This document shows, in pieces, positions 32,637 to 40,969 of a stretch of DNA of 52,982 bases. Below the pieces are notes generated by a model, which worked only from the letters and a program-made list of their open reading frames with translations, did not search any database and had not been told where the DNA came from. A program made the position numbers and the translations under genes. The number at the start of each line of letters is the position of its first letter. Position 1 is the stretch's first letter. Source of the DNA: an uncultured Bacteroidales bacterium (GTDB lineage Bacteria > Bacteroidota > Bacteroidia > Bacteroidales > UBA932); NCBI GenBank assembly GCA_944322815.1, contig CALUQB010000019.1, positions 1 to 52,982 of the forward strand. Reading direction: 5' to 3'.

Positions 32637-34949
32637 CTATTTTCTGCCTTTTCTCCTGCCTTTGCCGGTCGGCTTGCCCTCTTCTATGATTTTCTTGCAG
32701 TCATCTTCCGTCAGAGTCTCCGCATCTGTCCCTTTAGGTATCCTGTAGTTGCCTCCGTCGAATTTTATGTACGGTCCGTAATTCCCGGCTATCACCTGGA
32801 TGCCGCTGGCGGTGAAATCGGAGATGATCTGTTTTTCCGGTTTCGACGCTGCGTTTTCTATGATTTCCATGCATTGGTCCAGACTTACCCTGAGCGGATC
32901 TGTCCCCTTTGGCAGGGAGACGTTCCTGTCCCCGTATTTGAGATATGGTCCGAACCGTCCTTTCGTGGCGATGATATCAGTCCCGTTATACTGGCCTACA
33001 GTGCGTGGCAGGCTGAAAAGCCTGAGGGCATCCTCCAGTGTGAGACTTTCGATAAGCTGGCCGGGAGCAAGACTCGCATACTGCCGGTTTTCACCTTCCC
33101 CTTTCTGGATATAAGGTCCGTACTGTCCGTATCTGGCCACGAGCATCTGTCCGTCTGCCGGGTCGACTCCCAGTTCCTTGCTCACATGGCTGTATTCCTT
33201 GTTGTTCAGGGTTTCTTCGACTTTCTCGTGGAACGGAGTATAGAAAGCGCTGATAAGGTTCTCCCATTTCATGTCGCCGGCGGCTATCTGGTCGAATTCC
33301 TTTTCCACATTGGCCGTGAAGCCGTAATCGATCACCGGCCCGAACTTGTCTACCAGGAAGTCGGTGACTATCATGCCTATCTCCTGCGGCAGAAGACGGC
33401 CTTTTTCCGCCCCTACGGTTTCTGTCCGGGACACTGCCGTCACTTTCCCGTCTTTCAGGATGTAGTCGGTGACTGGGATTTTCTCGCCATCCTTGTCTCC
33501 CTTTATTATATAGCCGCGTCCTGTGGTAAGTGTCGATATGGTCGGGGCGTATGTCGAAGGTCTGCCTATGCCGAGCTCTTCCAGTTTCTTGACGAGTGTG
33601 GCTTCGGAATACCTGGCTGGAGGAGCCGTGAACTTGCAGCCGGCCGTGATGCCCTGCTCTTCCATGCTCTCTCCTTCCCTGAGTTCCGGCAATATGATCT
33701 CCTCGTTGTCCTGCTGCTCGTCATCCGTACTTTCCATATACAGTTTCAGAAATCCGTCGAAAAGGATTTCGGTGGACTGGGCCGTAAACAGTTCGCTGAA
33801 TCTCTCAGACCCTATCCTGATGTCTGTACGGAGCACCTTGGCATCGGCCATCTGCGAAGCCACTGTCCTTTTCCATATCAGTTCGTACAGTCTTTTTTCC
33901 TGCGGCGTACCCGGTATTTCCGTGTTTGCGATGAATGTAGGACGTATGGCCTCATGCGCTTCCTGCGCGCCCTTGCTTTTGGTCTTGTACTGTCGCGGCT
34001 TCGAATATTCTTCTCCGAAATTTCCGGAAATATATTCTTTGGCCGTATTCACGGCCAATGAGGCCAGATGCGTGGAATCTGTACGCATGTATGTGATATA
34101 TCCCGACTCGTACAGCTTCTGTGCGATGCTCATGGTCAGGCTGACGGAAAAACGGAGTTTTCTGGCGGCCTCCTGCTGGAGAGACGAGGTCGTGAAAGGC
34201 GCGGCCGGAGTCCTCGTCCCTTCTTTTTTCTCTATGCTCCGGATGGAAAATTCCGCATTCGCACATTTTTCCAGGAACGTCTTGGCTTCTTCGGCTGTCT
34301 TGAATCTGGTGTCAAGCAGAGCTTTTACCTTGACATTGGCCGGCAGGCCTGCAGGATGGAAAACTGCTTCCACCTTATAGAACTGCTCCTTGTTGAAGCC
34401 CATGATTTCCTTTTCCCTGTCCACTATCAGTCTCAGAGCCACCGACTGTACCCGTCCGGCAGAGAGCTTCGGCTGTATCTTTCTCCAAAGTACGGGCGAA
34501 AGTTCGAAACCTACCAGTCTGTCCAGCACTCGTCTGGCCTGCTGGGCATCTACCAGATCCATGTCTATGTCGCGCGGATTCTCGATGGCTTTCCGGATGG
34601 CATCTTTGGTGATTTCGTGGAAGACTATCCTCCTGGTGTTCTCTTTCCTGAGTCCGAGGGTCTCGAAAAGATGCCATGAAATGGCCTCTCCTTCACGGTC
34701 TTCATCGGATGCCAGCCATACTGTGGAAGCGGTCTTGGCGGCCTTCTTCAGGTCGGCCACTATGGCTTTCTTGTCTGACGGTATCTCATATTCAGGCTTG
34801 AACCCGTGCTCTATGTCGATGCTCAGCCTGCTTTTGCTCAGGTCTCTAATGTGTCCCTGGCTCGACTTGACATTGAAGTCTTTCCCCAGGAATTTCTGGA
34901 TGGTCTTGGCTTTCGCGGGTGACTCGACTATGACTAGATTTTCCTCCAT
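32637..34949 (-). CDS. topA: DNA topoisomerase I
   Basis: A 770-residue type IA topoisomerase that relaxes negative supercoils. The Toprim domain begins LVIVESPAKAKTIQKFLG, with the acidic metal ligands in ASDEDREGEAISWH near 77-90; the active-site Tyr is in GYITYMRTDSTHLA near 289-302. The zinc fingers of Escherichia coli TopA are missing; instead the last 200 residues carry several Toprim-associated repeats (RYGQYGPYIQKG, RFGPYLKYGD, NYGPYIKFDGGNYRIP) and a basic tail GKGRRKGRK, as is usual in Bacteroidota. Confidence 0.97.
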   Translation of the reverse strand: MEENLVIVESPAKAKTIQKFLGKDFNVKSSQGHIRDLSKSRLSIDIEHGFKPEYEIPSDKKAIVADLKKAAKTASTVWLASDEDREGEAISWHLFETLGLRKENTRRIVFHEITKDAIRKAIENPRDIDMDLVDAQQARRVLDRLVGFELSPVLWRKIQPKLSAGRVQSVALRLIVDREKEIMGFNKEQFYKVEAVFHPAGLPANVKVKALLDTRFKTAEEAKTFLEKCANAEFSIRSIEKKEGTRTPAAPFTTSSLQQEAARKLRFSVSLTMSIAQKLYESGYITYMRTDSTHLASLAVNTAKEYISGNFGEEYSKPRQYKTKSKGAQEAHEAIRPTFIANTEIPGTPQEKRLYELIWKRTVASQMADAKVLRTDIRIGSERFSELFTAQSTEILFDGFLKLYMESTDDEQQDNEEIILPELREGESMEEQGITAGCKFTAPPARYSEATLVKKLEELGIGRPSTYAPTISTLTTGRGYIIKGDKDGEKIPVTDYILKDGKVTAVSRTETVGAEKGRLLPQEIGMIVTDFLVDKFGPVIDYGFTANVEKEFDQIAAGDMKWENLISAFYTPFHEKVEETLNNKEYSHVSKELGVDPADGQMLVARYGQYGPYIQKGEGENRQYASLAPGQLIESLTLEDALRLFSLPRTVGQYNGTDIIATKGRFGPYLKYGDRNVSLPKGTDPLRVSLDQCMEIIENAASKPEKQIISDFTASGIQVIAGNYGPYIKFDGGNYRIPKGTDAETLTEDDCKKIIEEGKPTGKGRRKGRK

Positions 34950-35004
34950 AACATTTTCTTTTCAAATCGATAAGGATGCCGGACCCTGCCGGCAAATGAG
35001 TCTG

Positions 35005-35012
35005 CAAAGTAA
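35005..35012 (-). promoter_or_regulatory. topA promoter -7 element
   Basis: Reading leftward, TTACTTTG followed by CAG, one mismatch to TAnnTTTG, with a TTTG about 21 nt upstream. The topA ATG is 56 nt further on. Confidence 0.45.
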
Positions 35013-35075
35013 AACACAAACTGTCTAATATTCAAATTTTTTTCATTCGGCAGCTCCGAGTCTATTCTCTTTTTT

Positions 35076-35089
35076 GTGGCATTTGCCAC
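35076..35089. promoter_or_regulatory. Operator-like palindrome upstream of PBP1A
   Basis: GTGGCA-TT-TGCCAC is an inverted repeat with 6-bp arms. It lies between the divergent topA and PBP1A promoters, about 85 nt before the PBP1A -7 element, and could be a regulator site. Nothing identifies the protein. Confidence 0.4.
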
Positions 35090-35173
35090 CAAATTCCGGG
35101 TACGTTCAACGGATATTGGGAAAGTCCCTCCGAGACTTTTCGCGGAAATTGCATCATCTTGGAAATTTGTTGC

Positions 35174-35181
35174 TATTTTTG
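35174..35181 (+). promoter_or_regulatory. PBP1A promoter -7 element
   Basis: TATTTTTG followed by CA; a TTG sits 22 nt upstream at 35149-35151. The PBP1A start is 50-65 nt downstream. Confidence 0.6.
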
Positions 35182-35246
35182 CACTTTTCGGACATTATCG
35201 GAGACGGCCGCATGTGCCGGCTGCCGGAATTATGAACATATTCACT

Positions 35247-37583
35247 ATGAAAGAGATTACGAAAAAACGGATAGTCAAATGGTTCTGGATCATTCTTCTG
35301 GTACCGATAGCCTGCGTCATCCTGCTGATTCTGGCCGTGTGGGCTTTTGCCGACATACCTTCCTTTGAAGAACTGGAGAATCCGGAAAGCAAGCTGGCGA
35401 CCCAGGTGATAGCGGAAGACGGGGAGATTCTGACCACTTTCCATATCGAAAACAGGTCCTACGTGAGCTTTGACGAACTTTCTCCATACCTTATACAGGC
35501 GGCAGTATCCACAGAGGATGTCAGGTTCTATACTCATTCGGGGATAGATTTCCAGAGTCTGGCCAGAGTGCTTGTGAAGACACTCCTGATGAATGATTCC
35601 AGCCAGGGTGGCGGCAGCACCATCACACAGCAGCTGGCAAAGACCTTGTACCCGCGAGAGAATCTGGGCGGGACATTCCGTCATTTCAAGATGATATGGA
35701 CGAAACTCAAGGAATGGATCACGGCAGTGAAACTGGAAAGGAACTATACCAAGAACGAGATTCTGACCATGTACATGAATGCTGTCTTTTTCGGCAGCAA
35801 TGCATACGGTATCAAGACTGCATCCCAGACTTTCTTCTCGAAGAATCCTTCCGAGCTGACTGCCGAAGAGAGCGCCATGCTGGTGGGTATGGTGAACAAG
35901 CCTACCAGATACAATCCGGTCCTGAATCCGGACAAGGCTCTTGGCAGGAGAAATTTCGTCCTGAAGCAGATGGCAAAGGCAGGCTATCTTACAGAAGAGG
36001 CAGCCGACTCTATCAGCAACATCCCGATCACTCTGGCATACCAGGTCCAGGACCACAATGCCGGACTCGCCCCTTATTTCAGGGACATGCTCCGCAGGGT
36101 CATGAATGCAAAGCAGCCGAAACGTTCTTCCTACAGCGTGTATGAAGACTATAAGGTCGATTCGCTCCAGTGGGCTGACAACGACCTCTACGGCTGGCTG
36201 AACAAGAACACGAAGGCTGACGGGACTCCGTACAGTCTGGACAGGGACGGTCTGAGGATATATACTACCATCAATTACAAGATGCAGCAGTACGCCGAAG
36301 AAGCGGTGGAAGAACATCTGGGGCTGGATTTGCAGCCGAGTTTCTGGAGAGACCAGAGGAGCAAGGTCCGCAAGCCGTTCTCGAACAGCGTGGACAAGGA
36401 GACTGTGGACAGGCTGATGGCCCAGGCCCGCAGATGGAGCGACCGGTATCGTGTCATGAAGGCCAGGGGGGCATCGGAGCAGGAAATCAGGCGCAGTTTC
36501 GGAGAAAAGACAAACATGCGTGTCTTCTCGTGGAAAGGCAAGGGATATATAGATACACTGATGACGCCGGACGACTCCATCAGATATTACAAGGCGCATC
36601 TGCGTGCCGCCTTCATGGCCATAGAGCCGGAGACAGGACACGTGAAGGCATATGTGGGAGGACCGGACTACAGATATTTCAAGTATGACAATGTCCGTCA
36701 GGGCAAGCGTCAGGTCGGTTCTACCATCAAGCCGTTCCTTTACACCCTCGCCATGCAGGAGGGTATGACTCCGTGCGACCAGGTCGTCAATGTCCCTCAG
36801 ACATTCATAGTCGGGGAAGATACCTGGACGCCTCAGAGTACCGACAGCGATGAATGGATAGGCCAGACTGTCACCCTCAAATGGGGGCTGACGAAGAGCA
36901 GCAACAATATATCCGCATATCTCATGAAACAGTTCGGCCCGCATGCCATGGCTGAAATGATGAGGAAGATGGGTATCGGAAGCCATATAGAGGAAGTCCC
37001 TTCCCTGTGTGTAGGTCCTGCCGACCTGTCTCTGTATGAAATGGTTTCGGCATACAATACCTTCCCGTCGCGCGGAGTCTATGTAGAGCCTCTGTTCGTG
37101 ACCAGGATAGAGGATAACATGGGCAATCTGCTATCTGAATTCACAAACGAAAAACGCGAGGCGATCAGTGAGCAGACAGCATATCTGATGGCCAATCTGA
37201 TGCAGGGCGTAGTGACCGGAGGTACGGCGGTGAGGTTGAGGTACAAATATCATCTGATGGGTGAGATCGCAGGCAAGACAGGTACCACGAATGATCAGGC
37301 CGACGGCTGGTTCATAGGATATACCCCGGCCCTGACGGCGGGAGTATGGGTCGGAGCAGAGGACAGACAGGTGCATTTCGAATCACTTGCCCTGGGCCAG
37401 GGTTCCAATATGGCCCTTCCTATCTGGGGTATTTTCATGAACAAGGTGATCAAGGACGGTACTCTGGGCATCACCGGGGAAGAGAAATTCATGGCCCCGG
37501 CAGGAATGCACCTGAACCTGGACTGCGATGGCAGCGATGCGGACGTGATGACGGATAGCGGAAGTGAAGATTTTTTTAACTGA
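35247..37583 (+). CDS. Penicillin-binding protein 1A
   Basis: A bifunctional class A penicillin-binding protein of 778 residues from ATG 35247 (or 783 from ATG 35232). One membrane segment (WFWIILLVPIACVILLILAV) is followed by the glycosyltransferase domain with STEDVRFYTHSGID and GGGSTITQQLAKTLYPRE, which build glycan strands from lipid II. The transpeptidase domain has GSTIKPFLY (catalytic Ser and Lys), KSSNNISAYL (S-x-N) and AGKTGTTNDQADGWF (KTG). The open frame extends upstream to 35076 but across the promoter. It forms an operon with ddl (2-nt gap) and prmC. Confidence 0.95.
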   Translation: MKEITKKRIVKWFWIILLVPIACVILLILAVWAFADIPSFEELENPESKLATQVIAEDGEILTTFHIENRSYVSFDELSPYLIQAAVSTEDVRFYTHSGIDFQSLARVLVKTLLMNDSSQGGGSTITQQLAKTLYPRENLGGTFRHFKMIWTKLKEWITAVKLERNYTKNEILTMYMNAVFFGSNAYGIKTASQTFFSKNPSELTAEESAMLVGMVNKPTRYNPVLNPDKALGRRNFVLKQMAKAGYLTEEAADSISNIPITLAYQVQDHNAGLAPYFRDMLRRVMNAKQPKRSSYSVYEDYKVDSLQWADNDLYGWLNKNTKADGTPYSLDRDGLRIYTTINYKMQQYAEEAVEEHLGLDLQPSFWRDQRSKVRKPFSNSVDKETVDRLMAQARRWSDRYRVMKARGASEQEIRRSFGEKTNMRVFSWKGKGYIDTLMTPDDSIRYYKAHLRAAFMAIEPETGHVKAYVGGPDYRYFKYDNVRQGKRQVGSTIKPFLYTLAMQEGMTPCDQVVNVPQTFIVGEDTWTPQSTDSDEWIGQTVTLKWGLTKSSNNISAYLMKQFGPHAMAEMMRKMGIGSHIEEVPSLCVGPADLSLYEMVSAYNTFPSRGVYVEPLFVTRIEDNMGNLLSEFTNEKREAISEQTAYLMANLMQGVVTGGTAVRLRYKYHLMGEIAGKTGTTNDQADGWFIGYTPALTAGVWVGAEDRQVHFESLALGQGSNMALPIWGIFMNKVIKDGTLGITGEEKFMAPAGMHLNLDCDGSDADVMTDSGSEDFFN

Positions 37584-37585
37584 TT

Positions 37586-38599
37586 ATGAAATACAGCACG
37601 ATTGCAGTCATTTATGGCAGCGACTCTTCCGAATGGGAGATTTCCTGCCGCAGCGGTGAATTCGTCTCCTCCCGTATAGACGGGTCCAGATATGATGTCT
37701 ATGAAATTTTTGCCCGTTTCGGGCAATGGTCTCTCGTTGCCTACAGGAAAAGGAATTCCGTAAGGGTGATATTGTCCGAAGGGCAGCGTCCGGCTATCGA
37801 CAAGACCGACTTTTCGGTCGAAGTGGACGGCCGTAAGGTCAAATTCGACTATGCCTATATCATGCAGCACGGGAATCCGGGGGAGAACGGTCTCATGCAG
37901 GGTTATCTGGAGATGCTGGGAGTACCTTTCAGCAGCTGCAGTTCTTTCGTCTCCACCATTACGTTCGACAAGTTCACCTGCAAGAACTATCTCAGGAATG
38001 TAGATTATGTAAAATGTGCGGATGACGTATTCATCAGACAGGGAGAAGTGACTCCTGACCTGGCCGGAAAAGTGGTCGCGAGACTTGGACTTCCGCTTTT
38101 CGTCAAACCTACTGACGGCGGCTCCAGTTTCGGTGTGGTGAAAGTGAAGAAGGAGGAAGACTTCGATGCGGCCGTGAAAGAGGCGTTTTCGGAAGGGAAG
38201 ATGATCATAGCCGAACAGTTCATCCCCGGGAGGGAACTGACTGATGCGGTTTATTTCAACGGCCGGGAACTGGTGGCGCTTCCTGTCATCGAGATAGTGA
38301 CCGATCACGAATTTTTCGACTATGATGCCAAGTACAACGGTTTCAGCGATGAGATCTGCCCGGCTCCGATATCGCAGGAACTGACCCTGAAGATCCAGGA
38401 AGCATCGAAGAAGATTTACCGTCGGCTCGGATGTTCGGGTGTGGTGAGAGTCGACTACATCCTTTCCGGAGAAGACCTTTATTTCCTGGAAGTGAATACC
38501 ATCCCGGGAATGACCAGCGCATCTCTGGTGCCGAAGATGGTCAGGACGGCAGGCCTCGACATCACGGATTTTCTGACGGAAATCATAGAATGCTGCTGA
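37586..38599 (+). CDS. ddl: D-alanine--D-alanine ligase
   Basis: A 337-residue ATP-grasp enzyme that joins two D-Ala for the peptidoglycan stem peptide. HGNPGENGLMQGYLEMLG near 92-109 is the N-terminal D-Ala site; LFVKPTDGGSSFGVVKVKKEED near 170-190 is the glycine-rich ATP lid; and the metal-binding end is YFLEVNTIPGMTSASLVPKM (about 301-320), where ENNTxPG is the family pattern. The loop YDAKYNGFSDEICPAP is also typical. It starts 2 nt after PBP1A and overlaps prmC by 10 nt. Confidence 0.96.
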   Translation: MKYSTIAVIYGSDSSEWEISCRSGEFVSSRIDGSRYDVYEIFARFGQWSLVAYRKRNSVRVILSEGQRPAIDKTDFSVEVDGRKVKFDYAYIMQHGNPGENGLMQGYLEMLGVPFSSCSSFVSTITFDKFTCKNYLRNVDYVKCADDVFIRQGEVTPDLAGKVVARLGLPLFVKPTDGGSSFGVVKVKKEEDFDAAVKEAFSEGKMIIAEQFIPGRELTDAVYFNGRELVALPVIEIVTDHEFFDYDAKYNGFSDEICPAPISQELTLKIQEASKKIYRRLGCSGVVRVDYILSGEDLYFLEVNTIPGMTSASLVPKMVRTAGLDITDFLTEIIECC

Positions 38600-39468
38600 A
38601 ATCTTTCATAATGGAGGCGGAGGAGCGGCTCGGACAGGTTTACGACAAGAGGGAAGCCGCTGCCATCGTCCGGACTCTGTGCAGCTCGGTACTTGACGTG
38701 CCGGGCTACATTTTTGTGACCGAACCGGGGTATCAGCTTCCGGAAACCGATGTCAGGGTGCTGGAAGCTCTTCTTGACCGCCTCTGCAGGTGCGAGCCGC
38801 TCCAGTATGTCCTGGGAAAGGCGGAATTCTACGGGCTGGAATTCTCTGTAAACCCTTCCGTACTGATACCACGGCCCGAGACCGAACTGCTTTGCAGGTA
38901 CATCCTGTCGGATATTCTTCCGTCCGTCCCCGTGCCGGCACCGCGTATTCTGGATTTGTGTACGGGTTCCGGATGCATAGCCTGGACCCTGGCACATAAT
39001 ATTCCTGAATCCGATGTCATCGGTGTGGATTTCTCTGCAGATGCCCTGAAGACAGCCTCTTCCCAGAAAATACCCGGCCATGCTCCTGATTTTCTTTTTA
39101 TGGATGTCCTGTCTCCGCAGGACAATATCAGGGCTGTTCTCGGCGACCGCCGCTTCGATCTCATAGTCAGCAATCCTCCGTATGTGAGGACAGTGGAAAA
39201 GAAATTCATGCACGGCAATGTTCTTGATTATGAGCCGGACACGGCCCTGTTCGTCCCGGATGATGATCCCCTGCTTTTCTACAGGGCCATTGCCGCGATA
39301 GCGGCAGAATATCTGGATTCCGGCGGCAGGGGTGCCGTGGAGATAAATGAAGCTTTCGGTGATGAAACCTGCCGTGTTTTCAGGAATGCAGGCTTCAGTG
39401 ATGTCATGCTCCAAACGGATATGTCGGGCCGGGACCGGTATGTATTCTTCAGCAAGCCGGAATGTTGA
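38590..39468 (+). CDS. prmC: Peptide chain release factor N5-glutamine methyltransferase
   Basis: A 292-residue methyltransferase that modifies the Gln in the GGQ motif of release factors. The N-terminal helical domain (RLGQVYDKREAAAIVRTL) binds the factor; PLQYVLGKAEFYG and LIPRPETELL are typical; the AdoMet-binding motif LDLCTGSGCIAWTLA is near 118-132; and the catalytic SNPPYV near 187-192 contacts the Gln. The ATG at 38590 overlaps the ddl stop, giving the standard length; the longer frame from 38431 would lie inside ddl. Confidence 0.96.
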   Translation: MLLKSFIMEAEERLGQVYDKREAAAIVRTLCSSVLDVPGYIFVTEPGYQLPETDVRVLEALLDRLCRCEPLQYVLGKAEFYGLEFSVNPSVLIPRPETELLCRYILSDILPSVPVPAPRILDLCTGSGCIAWTLAHNIPESDVIGVDFSADALKTASSQKIPGHAPDFLFMDVLSPQDNIRAVLGDRRFDLIVSNPPYVRTVEKKFMHGNVLDYEPDTALFVPDDDPLLFYRAIAAIAAEYLDSGGRGAVEINEAFGDETCRVFRNAGFSDVMLQTDMSGRDRYVFFSKPEC

Positions 39469-39633
39469 CGGTATTCCTGTCCGGTTTTGACTGACACCGG
39501 CCAAACGGCTATGGATTTTTCTGTCTGCATTTCCTGCCGTCAGTGGCCCTGCAGCCGTTTTTTTGCAACTAAACGCTTATTCCTTGCGAACACGGATAGG
39601 ATTTGCTCTCTTTGCGGAAAAAAGGAGAGAGCG

Positions 39634-40965
39634 ATGAAGATGAATTTATCCGTGTTCAGAACATCCGTAATGCTGCTGTACCTGCTGCATGGATGTATAG
39701 ATCCTATCCCTCAGACGGGTGAAGGGAACAATGGGGATGAAGCCGGGGTGTATGGACCGGCACTGTCCGAGATAGCCGTACTGCTGTCGGAACTTCCGTT
39801 TTCAAAGGAACATCTGGAGGAAGTCCATGATGCCGTATCATCTTCATCATCAAACGGGTATGATGAAGAATACACTATGGCTGACCTCTTTTCAGTCCCG
39901 GGTGCCGGAGTAGGAGACAGGCATCTGGAGTCAAAATCTGTCCCTGAATATGACTATCCTCTGTCGGAACTCATCAGGGAACATCTGATGGCCCGGGCCA
40001 TGACCAGAGCTTCCGGAGTGTCCGATGCCGGAGGAGATGCTGAGGGTGACGGACAGATGGCGGATACGGACCGTGTCCCTGCTCCGGACGAGGAGGAAAT
40101 CGCCGAAGAAGTGGACAAGTATCTGGATATTCTGGCTTCCACTGACATCCAGATATACTGGCCGTTCTCCGACAGGTGGGACGGTCTCGATTCGCTTATC
40201 ATCACCTTTGATCCTGAAAATGCGTCCACTGCGAATATCGGCTATAAACTGGCCTTTGATGAGGACGGGAAGGCTGCCGTACATTCAGAAGTGACGGTGA
40301 CTGAAGAAACGGCATGTGAAATGCCGGTATGGGTCGTGAACAGGAATTCGGACGATGAATACCTGACCCTGGACATGATCAGGCAGCTTTATCCCGGATG
40401 GACTGACGGCGGCGGAAGTCTGGTCGTAAATCCGGCAGGCAAGGTGACTGCGAAGTCCGGAGGGCAGTCGGGGCTGAGGACACTGGTACTGAAAGACTTT
40501 ACCATGCTCAGGAATTATGACTCCTGGTTTGCGGGGGCATCGGAATTCTTCGTCAAATGCGGTTCAGTGGAAAACTTTACCGCCAGTACCGAAGCCGAAC
40601 TCCAGCTTTACTCTCCTGCCATTACCGATTTCATGATAGTGGTGAAACGGAGTCAGGTCGGGATTCCCCAGCCGTTCAATGCGGTACTTGTTTCCGACTG
40701 GACAGGACAGATGGAGAACTGCGCTTTCATGATAGTGGAAGACGACGGGGGAAAAGAGACTTCGTGGAAGTGTACCGCTCTGGTGAGGATCGAATCGAAA
40801 AGTTACGGTGTCGAACTGGATCTTCCGTTCAAGACCCGTGATGACATAGTGTGGCGCGGGTCATTGAGCCGGCGTTTCATAGAAGCGTATGACGGTATGC
40901 CTTCGAGGTTCGGAGATGTGAATCTGACTTTTGAGATCATCGGGCCTCCTGATGCGCAGGAGTGA
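39634..40965 (+). CDS. Lipoprotein of unknown function
   Basis: A 443-residue secreted protein. A basic N-terminus, a hydrophobic segment (SVMLLYLLHGC) and a lipobox-like LHGC around residue 20 point to lipidation at the envelope. The stretch from about 60 to 150 is strongly acidic and low in complexity (SSSSSNG, GDAEGDGQ, DEEEIAEEVDKY), followed by a globular part with DIQIYWPFSDRWDG and repeated Trp, Tyr and Asp. No family is recognised. AAGGAGA lies 6-7 nt upstream of ATG 39634, which selects this start over the open frame back to 39487. Neighbours give no hint. Confidence 0.75.
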   Translation: MKMNLSVFRTSVMLLYLLHGCIDPIPQTGEGNNGDEAGVYGPALSEIAVLLSELPFSKEHLEEVHDAVSSSSSNGYDEEYTMADLFSVPGAGVGDRHLESKSVPEYDYPLSELIREHLMARAMTRASGVSDAGGDAEGDGQMADTDRVPAPDEEEIAEEVDKYLDILASTDIQIYWPFSDRWDGLDSLIITFDPENASTANIGYKLAFDEDGKAAVHSEVTVTEETACEMPVWVVNRNSDDEYLTLDMIRQLYPGWTDGGGSLVVNPAGKVTAKSGGQSGLRTLVLKDFTMLRNYDSWFAGASEFFVKCGSVENFTASTEAELQLYSPAITDFMIVVKRSQVGIPQPFNAVLVSDWTGQMENCAFMIVEDDGGKETSWKCTALVRIESKSYGVELDLPFKTRDDIVWRGSLSRRFIEAYDGMPSRFGDVNLTFEIIGPPDAQE

Positions 40966-40969
40966 TTCT

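Noticed and set aside
32874-34061. Plus-strand open frame of 395 codons inside topA
   Set aside because: Antisense to topA, no recognisable domain.
35154-36986. Minus-strand open frame of 610 codons over PBP1A
   Set aside because: Antisense to a gene with complete catalytic motifs; no domain seen.
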